A stretch of 9,456 nt of DNA. It comes from Archangium sp. (GTDB lineage Bacteria > Myxococcota > Myxococcia > Myxococcales > Myxococcaceae). Every line of letters begins with the position of its first letter. Positions within the stretch are counted from its first letter, which is position 1. Shown here piece by piece: positions 1-5,065 of this stretch. The stretch covers positions 1 to 9,456 of the forward strand of contig JAEUJR010000308.1 in assembly GCA_016793585.1 (NCBI GenBank). The letters are read 5' to 3'. Position numbers and translations under genes: made by a program. The notes under the pieces are model-generated. The model was not told the origin of the DNA. It made no database searches and saw only the letters and a list, made by a program, of their open reading frames with translations.

Positions 1-275
1 GCGAACAGCTCCATCATCAGGCGCGGGTTCAGCACCGTCGCGAACCACGCCGACAACGAGAAGTTCGTCAGCCAGAACACCAGCCCCTGCAGCTTCCACT
101 GCACGCAGAAGCGGTAGAACGTGTCGAAGCCGTTCGCCGCCGTCCACGCGATGGGCACGATGCGCTGGTGCTGGGGATCCTGCCGGGTGACGCTGCGCAC
201 GAGCGCGTCACGAACCGTGTTGTGCCCGCCCCCCGCGTGCACGGAAGCGAAGACCACTCGCAGCGGACCAGACAT
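1..275 (-). CDS. MGDG-synthase-type glycosyltransferase, N-terminal part (partial)
   Basis: Only the first 91 codons lie in the window; the gene continues past the left edge. The start is an ATG whose first base is 275, with a GGAGGGGAG ribosome binding site just upstream. The protein begins MSGPLRVVFASVHAGGGHNT, and the hydrophobic strand followed by GGGHN (residues 15-19) matches the N-terminal Rossmann signature of the MGDG_synth / processive diacylglycerol glucosyltransferase family (GT28-like). These peripheral membrane enzymes transfer a sugar from a nucleotide donor to a lipid. Aromatic residues at about 53-79 (YRFCVQW, LVFWLTNF) fit the lipid-facing part of this domain. The catalytic C-terminal half is outside the window, so donor and acceptor cannot be assigned. 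It lies downstream of a GtrA-like protein and a sphingomyelin-synthase-like enzyme on the same strand, which supports a glycolipid or envelope-lipid role. Confidence 0.8.
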   Translation of the reverse strand, partial: MSGPLRVVFASVHAGGGHNTVRDALVRSVTRQDPQHQRIVPIAWTAANGFDTFYRFCVQWKLQGLVFWLTNFSLSAWFATVLNPRLMMELF

Positions 276-307
276 CAGTGGACTCCCCTCCGGGTGCGGT
301 GAGTCAT
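275..307 (-). CDS. 10-codon upstream ORF coupled to the glycosyltransferase (possible leader peptide)
   Basis: An ATG at 307 lies 6 nt downstream of AGGAG. It opens a 10-residue frame (MTHRTRRGVH) whose TGA shares its A with the ATG of the glycosyltransferase (TGATG at 277-273). The spacing is ideal for translational coupling, and the glycosyltransferase ribosome binding site lies inside this frame. The peptide is Arg/His-rich and resembles no known attenuator peptide. It could be a chance ORF. Confidence 0.3.
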   Translation of the reverse strand: MTHRTRRGVH

Positions 308-330
308 GAGAATCTCCTACGATTGTCAGC

Positions 331-360
331 CGTGTAGCGTTCCGCCCGCCGATTGGCCAA
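331..360 (-). promoter_or_regulatory. weak candidate promoter for the glycosyltransferase
   Basis: On the minus strand TTGGCC (360-355) and TACACG (336-331) are separated by 18 nt. They match the -35 and -10 consensus at 4 and 3 of 6 positions. The pair lies just upstream of the 10-codon ORF. It is the best sigma70-like candidate in the 177-nt gap after the GtrA gene but could be chance. Confidence 0.2.
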
Positions 361-381
361 CCTTTGCGCGGGGAAACAGAC

Positions 382-401
382 CCGTTCCGGCCCCGAAACG
401 G
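382..401 (-). terminator. hairpin downstream of the GtrA gene
   Basis: A 20-nt inverted repeat (arms CCGTTTCG and CGGAACGG on the minus strand, one G-T pair, four-base loop) begins 52 nt past the GtrA stop. It is followed by a short pyrimidine-rich stretch (GTCTGTTTCCCC) rather than a true U-tract. It could end the upstream pair of genes or act as a partial terminator before the glycosyltransferase. Confidence 0.35.
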
Positions 402-452
402 AAAACCGCTGCTGCGTCTTGTTGCCGCGCGCCCCGAAACCGATCGACGCCC

Positions 453-863
453 TCACGTCTTCCCGGGCTCTTTCGGAAAGATGACGAAGCGAAGCGCCAG
501 CATCCACGAGGGAGTGACGAGCATCAGGTCGGCCAGCAGCGCCGCGACGAGGTAGGGCCACCCGAGCCCGTCACGCAGCCACACCACCACCTGCCCGTGA
601 CCTGCGCCGATGAGCACCACGAAGACGAGGTACTTGAGGCTCGAGGCCAGCATCGGCTGGGAGTGGTCTTTGAACGAGAAGTGCCGGTGGGCGAAGTAGC
701 TGAAGAGCGCCCCAGCCGCCTTGCCGCTGCCCGCCGCGACGCGCGTGGGCACGCCGAGCATCGCGAGCGTCAGCCCGATGAGGTGGTCGATGATCGACGC
801 CACCGCGCCAGCGCCCAGCACGCGCACCACCCACGAGTTGCGCAGCCGTTCGACGAGCGTCAC
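453..863 (-). CDS. GtrA-family four-helix membrane protein
   Basis: The protein is 136 aa, usual for the GtrA/DPMS-like family (PF04138). Four hydrophobic segments lie at about residues 14-37, 46-63, 76-97 and 104-129. The family traits visible are the acidic residue in helix 1 (SIIDHLIGL) and the aromatic/basic stretch after helix 2 (SYFAHRHFSF). Family members are thought to move, or help glycosylate, polyprenyl-linked sugars across the inner membrane. The chosen start is a GTG at 863-861 that overlaps the TGA of the upstream PAP2_C gene (GTGA), giving a family-sized N-terminus (GTG-ACG-CTC-GTC). The same frame stays open to 1550, but that extension is antisense-like sequence inside the PAP2_C gene and is rejected. 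Tight coupling with the PAP2_C enzyme suggests shared lipid or lipid-linked sugar handling. The substrate cannot be read from the sequence. Confidence 0.85.
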   Translation of the reverse strand: MTLVERLRNSWVVRVLGAGAVASIIDHLIGLTLAMLGVPTRVAAGSGKAAGALFSYFAHRHFSFKDHSQPMLASSLKYLVFVVLIGAGHGQVVVWLRDGLGWPYLVAALLADLMLVTPSWMLALRFVIFPKEPGKT

Positions 864-1510
864 GCCGCGCTCCGCTTCGGCCAGCCTTCGCGCAACACGA
901 ACAGGCTGAAGGTGATGGCGTAGGCCCCGATGACGTCGATCGTGTAGTGCAGGTGCGAGAAGAAGACGCTGGCCACCACGAGCACGTGCGCTGCCAGCAT
1001 CGGCCAGCGCAGCTTCGGGTTCGGCCAGACGTACAGCAGCAGCAAGAGGGTCGTCGCCGTGTGCCCCGAGAAGAAGAGGTCTTTCGTGAGGTACACCCGC
1101 GCGCCTGAGTCGGGGGCGAAGAACGCCGGCGTCATCAGCCCCCGAAAGGCGTCGAGGCGCGTCTCGAAGGTCATGCCCGCGTGCAGGTCGGCGCCGGTGA
1201 CAGGCCCCAGGCCGGTGACGGCGATGCACACGCCCCGCACCAGCGCGACGAGGCCCGACGAGATCATGTACCGAACGAAGCGCGCGCCATCGGTGACGAA
1301 GAAGAGCACCGCCACCGGCACGTACGCGACGATCCACACGATGTAGTTCCAGCGATCGACCCAGGCGACGTACGGCACGTGCTCGAGCACCACGTCGGGC
1401 AGCGTCGGCGCGGGGCGCGCTTCGGCCCACAACGCGAGCCACACCATCACGCCGTAGCAGGCATACCGAAAGGCGAGGCTGAGCGCGGCTGCGGGCAGGT
1501 GACGGCGCAC
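860..1510 (-). CDS. PAP2_C / sphingomyelin-synthase-like phosphotransferase
   Basis: This 216-aa integral membrane protein has about six hydrophobic segments (roughly 5-28, 55-73, 83-100, 143-162, 170-184 and 190-206). The catalytic signatures are those of the sphingomyelin-synthase branch of the PAP2 superfamily (PF14360): RGVCIAVTGLGPV at 92-104 resembles the first catalytic motif, FFSGHT (His150) the second, and HYTID (His188, Asp192, spaced four apart) the third. Such enzymes move a phospho-headgroup between lipids, or hydrolyse one, through a phospho-His intermediate. Eukaryotic members use phosphatidylcholine and ceramide; the bacterial substrate is unknown. The start is a GTG at 1510, because an in-frame TAG sits five codons upstream. 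No clear ribosome binding site precedes it, so an internal start (ATG at residue 22) is possible but would cut helix 1. The stop overlaps the GtrA start. Confidence 0.83.
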   Translation of the reverse strand: MRRHLPAAALSLAFRYACYGVMVWLALWAEARPAPTLPDVVLEHVPYVAWVDRWNYIVWIVAYVPVAVLFFVTDGARFVRYMISSGLVALVRGVCIAVTGLGPVTGADLHAGMTFETRLDAFRGLMTPAFFAPDSGARVYLTKDLFFSGHTATTLLLLLYVWPNPKLRWPMLAAHVLVVASVFFSHLHYTIDVIGAYAITFSLFVLREGWPKRSAA

Positions 1511-1656
1511 GGAGCCGCGGCACTACGCGCTTTGGGGAGCGCGCGTCCACCGTTGCGTCGAGCGGCTCAGGGAGGCGCTCCGCGGCGGCGCGTCACGGCC
1601 GAGCAACGCGCGCCCCGAGTTACCAACCGCCCACTCAGTCACTCGCCAGGGCTTCG

Positions 1657-2181
1657 TCAGCTCGCCTCGAGCGCGACGGCGGCGGCGTTGATGGTCGCGG
1701 CGATACGAATGGCGTCGTGCACCTGGTCTTCCGAGAGGCCACCCTCGAGCACCACGTGCTCGTGCGACTTGAGGCACGCCTCGCAGAAGTTGATGGCCGA
1801 GACGGCGGCCGAGAAGAGCTCGAAGTCGACCTGGTTCGAGGCGACCTGCTTGAGCCGCAGCATGCGCAGGCGTGCCGGCTTCTGCTCGTACGACTCCTTC
1901 CCCATCACGTGGCGGAACCGGTAGTAGACGTTGTTCATGCCCATCATCACCGCGGCGGCCTTCGCGTCTTCGAGCACCGCGTCTGAGACGCCCTTCGCCT
2001 TCGCGTCGGCGACCAGCGCGTCGGTGAGCTGACGGTTTCGCGCGGCCCACGCACAGGCGACGGCGACGCCCCAGGTCTGCTCGAGGTTCAACGTGCCAGG
2101 CTGCAGCACGTTCTGCAGGTTGATCTTGATGTCGCGCGCAGCGTCGGGGAACGAGTCGCGCAGCTTGTCGGTGTTCTCCAT
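1657..2181 (-). CDS. ahpD: AhpD-type alkylhydroperoxidase / peroxiredoxin reductant
   Basis: The protein is 174 aa, close to mycobacterial AhpD (about 177 aa), of the carboxymuconolactone decarboxylase / AhpD fold. The active site is FCEACLKSHE, with the redox pair Cys133 and Cys136 and the proton-relay His140; Glu121 is the likely upstream acid of the relay. The middle residue between the cysteines, His in M. tuberculosis AhpD, is Ala here, so peroxidase activity may be weaker than its thiol-reductant role. In mycobacteria AhpD passes electrons from lipoyl-dihydrolipoamide to AhpC, and the gene here follows ahpC by 90 nt. The start is the ATG at 2181, preceded by GGAGGAAGAGGA. An upstream in-frame ATG at 2238 would add 19 residues with no family similarity and overlaps the hairpin, so it is rejected. 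Confidence 0.93.
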   Translation of the reverse strand: MENTDKLRDSFPDAARDIKINLQNVLQPGTLNLEQTWGVAVACAWAARNRQLTDALVADAKAKGVSDAVLEDAKAAAVMMGMNNVYYRFRHVMGKESYEQKPARLRMLRLKQVASNQVDFELFSAAVSAINFCEACLKSHEHVVLEGGLSEDQVHDAIRIAATINAAAVALEAS

Positions 2182-2212
2182 GGGGTCCTCTTCCTCCGCT
2201 CTTGAAACACCG

Positions 2213-2243
2213 CGGGCGTGGCAGGAGCGGCCCACCACGCCCG
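2213..2243 (-). terminator. strong hairpin between ahpC and ahpD
   Basis: Perfect 9-bp arms (CGGGCGTGG and CCACGCCCG) lie at 2213-2221 and 2235-2243. Four inner pairs, two of them G-T, can extend the stem to 13 bp around a five-base loop. On the transcribed strand it is followed by CGGTGTTTC, which is only weakly U-rich. It could be a partial terminator or an mRNA-stabilising hairpin that sets ahpC above ahpD. Confidence 0.5.
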
Positions 2244-2271
2244 GGTCTCTTCACAGCGCTTCAGCTCGGGC

Positions 2272-2823
2272 TCAGCCGGCCTTCTTGATCTTGGCCGACA
2301 GGGTCTCTTCGCCCTTCTTCCAGTTGCAGGCGCAGAGCTCTTCGGTCTGCAGACCGTCGAGCACGCGGAGCACCTCGTCGACGTTGCGGCCGACCGAGAG
2401 GTCGTTGGCCGTCGCGTACCGGACGACGCCGTTCGGGTCGATGATGAAGGTCGCGCGCAGGGCGACCTCGGCCGACGGGTGCAGCAGGCCGTACGCCTGG
2501 GCCATGGTGGCGTTGACGAAGAGCAGCGGGTGCTTGAGGCCCTTCAGGTCAGCGTGGTTGTTGCGCCACGCGAGGTGCGAGTGCTCGTTGTCGGTCGAGC
2601 CGCCGAGCACCACCGCGCCGCGATCGCCGAAGTCCTTCAGCTTCTTGTCGAACTCGACGATCTCGGTCGGGCAGACGAACGTGAAGTCCTTCGGGTACGT
2701 GTAGAGAACCACCCACTTGCCCGCGTGCTCCTTCAACGAGACGTTCTTGAACTCCTTGCCCTTCTCGATGCTGACGCAGGCGGGAACGTTGAACTCGGGG
2801 GCCTTCGAACCAGGAACCAACAT
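2272..2823 (-). CDS. ahpC: AhpC-type 2-Cys peroxiredoxin
   Basis: This 183-aa cytosolic peroxidase reduces hydrogen peroxide, organic peroxides and possibly peroxynitrite. The thioredoxin-fold active site is FTFVCPTE with Thr48 and peroxidatic Cys51; the catalytic Arg is Arg123 (LRATFIIDP). The C-terminal motif LCACNW holds two cysteines, Cys164 and Cys166, after the pattern of actinobacterial AhpC, which has three redox cysteines and is served by AhpD rather than AhpF. The downstream ahpD agrees with this; no ahpF is seen. A further Cys16 is present near the N-terminus. The ATG at 2823 gives the standard N-terminus (MLVPGSKAPEF); the upstream ribosome binding site is weak (GCGAG). The gene follows the Fur-family regulator by 40 nt on the same strand, so a perR-ahpC-ahpD operon is likely, induced when the regulator is inactivated by peroxide or metal change. 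Confidence 0.97.
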   Translation of the reverse strand: MLVPGSKAPEFNVPACVSIEKGKEFKNVSLKEHAGKWVVLYTYPKDFTFVCPTEIVEFDKKLKDFGDRGAVVLGGSTDNEHSHLAWRNNHADLKGLKHPLLFVNATMAQAYGLLHPSAEVALRATFIIDPNGVVRYATANDLSVGRNVDEVLRVLDGLQTEELCACNWKKGEETLSAKIKKAG

Positions 2824-2863
2824 GTGATGCTCGCTTTCGGGGTGCTGCGGTTGGAGGAACGAC

Positions 2864-3292
2864 TCAGCGTTTCTTGCTGCCAGTCTTGCGGGGCCCGCCG
2901 AGCCTTCGACCTCGCATGACGACCATGTACTCGGTGACTTCGAAACCTTCGAGCCGTGAAACGTCGCCGACGCGCACCGACTCCCAGGGAATGTCCTGAA
3001 TGTGGCCGGTGTCGTCGTCGATGAAGTGGTGGTGCCGCTCGAGCTTCGGGTCGAACACCACCTTGCCCTCGGCCAGCACGAGCTGACGCAAGAGGCCCTT
3101 CTGCACGAACAGGTTGAGCGTGTTGTAGACCGTGGCCCGCGACAGCATCGGCACCAGCGACTGCACGCGCGCCAGCACCTGATCGGCCGACGGGTGCTCC
3201 TCGGTCGACAAGACGTACTCGGCCACCGCGAGGCGCTGCGCCGAGGGCTGAATGCCTGCGTCTTTCAACCGCTGGGGAAGGTCTGGACTCAT
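2864..3292 (-). CDS. Fur-family regulator, PerR/Irr-like, without cysteines
   Basis: The protein is 142 aa with the Fur layout. A winged helix spans about residues 5-80 with the recognition helix [12 protein letters not shown] (51-62). A metal-binding dimerisation domain follows: His33, Asp81 and the HHH cluster 87-89 occupy the places of the regulatory metal ligands of PerR. There is no cysteine anywhere, so the CxxC structural zinc sites of classical Fur/PerR are absent; the segment [15 protein letters not shown] instead resembles the Irr branch. It probably represses the adjoining peroxide genes when metal-loaded. The ATG at 3292 is chosen because [13 protein letters not shown] is a normal Fur start. 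An in-frame extension to 3367 would run through the likely operator and is rejected. No ribosome binding site is visible, so the transcript may be leaderless. The basic tail (RKTGSKKR) is unusual. PerR-like or Irr-like cannot be settled here. Confidence 0.9.
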   Translation of the reverse strand: MSPDLPQRLKDAGIQPSAQRLAVAEYVLSTEEHPSADQVLARVQSLVPMLSRATVYNTLNLFVQKGLLRQLVLAEGKVVFDPKLERHHHFIDDDTGHIQDIPWESVRVGDVSRLEGFEVTEYMVVMRGRRLGGPRKTGSKKR

Positions 3293-3298
3293 TTCGGG

Positions 3299-3315
3299 TT
3301 TAGACTTAATCCAAA
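3299..3315. promoter_or_regulatory. Fur/PerR-like operator in the regulator-dps divergent spacer
   Basis: TTTAGACT-T-AATCCAAA is an AT-rich 8-1-8 imperfect palindrome in which 6 of 8 positions pair. It stands out in a GC-rich region and has the usual Fur/PerR half-site arrangement. It lies 6 nt upstream of the regulator ATG and about 85 nt upstream of the dps ATG, and abuts a plus-strand TTGACA. Binding would repress the regulator operon directly and probably dps too. Confidence 0.55.
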
Positions 3316-3317
3316 GT

Positions 3318-3323
3318 TTGACA
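3318..3323 (+). promoter_or_regulatory. candidate -35 element for dps (TTGACA)
   Basis: A perfect consensus -35 hexamer lies two bases from the palindrome and is directed toward dps. No convincing -10 is present at 16-18 nt spacing (CGCGCA at 17), so an activator or an alternative sigma factor may be needed, or the match is chance. Confidence 0.35.
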
Positions 3324-3400
3324 GGCGCAACCCAAAAGAGCGCGCAACCCGCGCCCCCGGCCTGCATCGAACTGGCACCTCATCGAACGGAGCAACGCAC

Positions 3401-3904
3401 ATGGCAAAGACCAGCAAGACCGCAGTGACTGCAGCACCCGTCGTCGACATCGGCATCTCGACCACCGACCGCCGCGCCATCGCCGAGGGGCTCAACGCGC
3501 TGTTGGCCGACACCTACGCGCTGTACCAGAAGACCCACGCCTTCCACTGGAACGTCGAGGGCCCGATGTTCCAGACGCTGCACCTGATGTTCGAGACCCA
3601 CTACAACGAGCTGTGGCTGGCGACCGACCTCATCGCCGAGCGCATCCGCTCCCTGGGGTTTCCGGTGCGGGCGACGTACTCCGAGCTCGCGAAGCTCACG
3701 ACGATTCCCGAGTCGCCGGGCGTGCCGGCCGCGACCGACATGGTGAAGCTGCTCGTCGAAGGGCACCACGCCGCCTCGCGCACGGCGCGAAAGGTGTTCA
3801 CGGTCGCCGAGAAGGCCGACGACCAGTCGACCGTCGACGTGCTCACGCAGCGCCTGCAGGTTCACGAGAAGACCGCGTGGATGCTGCGCAGCCTGCTGGC
3901 CTGA
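3401..3904 (+). CDS. dps: Dps-type ferroxidase / DNA-protecting miniferritin
   Basis: This 167-aa protein is of normal Dps length. Dps forms a 12-subunit shell that oxidises iron(II) with hydrogen peroxide and stores iron(III), limiting Fenton damage; many members also bind DNA. All ferroxidase-site ligands are present with exact family spacing: His49 ([10 protein letters not shown]), His61, Glu65, Asp76 and Glu80 (TDLIAERI). An N-terminal tail of about 20 residues with three lysines (MAKTSKTAV) could bind DNA. The ATG at 3401 has CGGAG 8 nt upstream; the same frame is open further upstream but has no Dps-like sequence there. It is transcribed divergently from the regulator-ahpC-ahpD genes across a 108-bp spacer holding the Fur-like palindrome, so co-regulation by peroxide or iron is likely. 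A mannose-6-phosphate isomerase gene starts 15 nt downstream. Confidence 0.95.
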   Translation: MAKTSKTAVTAAPVVDIGISTTDRRAIAEGLNALLADTYALYQKTHAFHWNVEGPMFQTLHLMFETHYNELWLATDLIAERIRSLGFPVRATYSELAKLTTIPESPGVPAATDMVKLLVEGHHAASRTARKVFTVAEKADDQSTVDVLTQRLQVHEKTAWMLRSLLA

Positions 3905-3919
3905 GGCATACCCACGGCC

Positions 3920-5065
3920 GTGCACCGGCTCGACAACACGATTCAGGCTTACGCGTGGGGCAGCACCACCGCGATTCCGCAGCTGCTCGGGCTGCCCGAG
4001 ACGAAGGCGCCACAGGCCGAGCTCTGGCTGGGCGCCCACCCCTCGGCGCCCTCGAAGGTCGACGGCCGCTCGCTCGAGGCGCTCATCACCGAGGCGCCCG
4101 CGGCGATGCTGGGCAGCTCGGTGCAGCAACGCTTCGGCGACAGGCTCCCATATCTGCTCAAGGTGCTCGCGGCCGCGAAGCCGCTCTCGCTGCAGGCACA
4201 CCCGAGCCTCGCGCAGGCGAAGGCCGGCTTCACGCGTGAAGAGGCCGCCAACGATCGGCTCACGGCGAGCCACCGCAACTACAAAGACGCCAACCACAAA
4301 CCCGAGCTCATCTGCGCGCTGACGCCGTTTCGCGCGCTGTGCGGGTTTCGTGACGCCGCGCAGACACGCGCGCTGCTGGCGGGCCTCGAGGTTCCCGCGC
4401 TCGCGCCGCTCCTGCAGACGCTCGACCGCAAGGGCCTCGCGGGCTTCTTCGAGCAGGTGATGACGTTGCCGATGCAGGCGCGGGAGCCGTTGGTGAAGGC
4501 CGTCGTGCTCGCCTGCGGGCGCACGCCGGTGCCAGGGCGGGAAGCCGAGTGCCTCAACGCCGTCGCGCTCGAGCAGGCGTACCCCGGAGACGTGGGGGTC
4601 ATCGGCGCGCTGCTGTTGAACCTCGTCGAGCTGAAGCCCGGTGAGGCGCTCGCGCTCGGAGCCGGCAACCTGCACGCCTACCTCGAGGGCACGGGCATCG
4701 AGCTGATGGCGAACTCCGACAACGTGCTGCGCGGTGGGCTGACGCCGAAGCACGTCGACGTGCCCGAGCTGCTCCGGGTGCTCGACTTCTCGAATGGCCC
4801 GGCGCGGGTGGTGACGCCGACTGCCGGCCCCGAGGCCGTCTACCCGACGCCCTTCCCCGATTTCAGGTTGTCGCGCCTCGACGTGAACGGGTCGCTCGAG
4901 CTGCAGCGGCTCGGCCCCGACATCGTGCTCTGCACGGCGGGCCGCGTGACCGTGAACGGCCTGCCGCTCGAGCGCGGCGCCTCGGCCTTCGCCCCCTTCT
5001 CCGACGGCGCGCTGATGCTCTCGGGCCAGGGCACCCTCTTTCGCGCGACCGTCAACGACGCATGA
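3920..5065 (+). CDS. manA: type I mannose-6-phosphate isomerase
   Basis: This 381-aa zinc enzyme interconverts mannose-6-phosphate and fructose-6-phosphate, feeding GDP-mannose and glycan synthesis or mannose use. The type I cupin layout is clear: N-terminus NTIQAYAWGS (6-15), ELWLGAHP (34-41), zinc ligands Gln92 and His94 in SLQAHP, Glu129 in HKPE, His252 in NLHAYLEG, and catalytic Arg271 in NVLRGGLTPK. The start is a GTG at 3920, which gives the family-typical N-terminus. The only upstream purine stretch (GAGG, overlapping the dps stop) is about 13 nt away, so translation may depend on coupling with dps, whose stop is 15 nt upstream. Its own stop overlaps the ATG of the metallophosphoesterase (ATGA). 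No metabolic link with dps is obvious; exopolysaccharide or lipopolysaccharide mannose supply is a plausible role. Confidence 0.95.
   Translation: MHRLDNTIQAYAWGSTTAIPQLLGLPETKAPQAELWLGAHPSAPSKVDGRSLEALITEAPAAMLGSSVQQRFGDRLPYLLKVLAAAKPLSLQAHPSLAQAKAGFTREEAANDRLTASHRNYKDANHKPELICALTPFRALCGFRDAAQTRALLAGLEVPALAPLLQTLDRKGLAGFFEQVMTLPMQAREPLVKAVVLACGRTPVPGREAECLNAVALEQAYPGDVGVIGALLLNLVELKPGEALALGAGNLHAYLEGTGIELMANSDNVLRGGLTPKHVDVPELLRVLDFSNGPARVVTPTAGPEAVYPTPFPDFRLSRLDVNGSLELQRLGPDIVLCTAGRVTVNGLPLERGASAFAPFSDGALMLSGQGTLFRATVNDA

Noticed and set aside
353..360. TTGGCCAA palindrome upstream of the glycosyltransferase
   Set aside because: Only 8 bp, with flanks that do not extend the symmetry; expected by chance.
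864..1550. Long in-frame N-terminal extension of the GtrA protein
   Set aside because: The extension lies in a different frame of the PAP2_C gene and is Arg/Ala-rich without family similarity. The GTG at 863 gives the normal GtrA length.
1511..1656. Promoter or terminator between ahpD and the PAP2_C gene
   Set aside because: Only a 6-bp GC inverted repeat (1525-1530 with 1541-1546) and no T-tract or recognisable -35/-10 pair were seen; not enough to call a feature.
3293..3367. N-terminal extension of the Fur-family regulator
   Set aside because: It would translate through the palindromic site and lacks Fur similarity; the ATG at 3292 gives the family N-terminus.
3380..4753. 457-aa minus-strand open frame
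   Set aside because: Antisense to dps and manA, both with complete active-site motifs.
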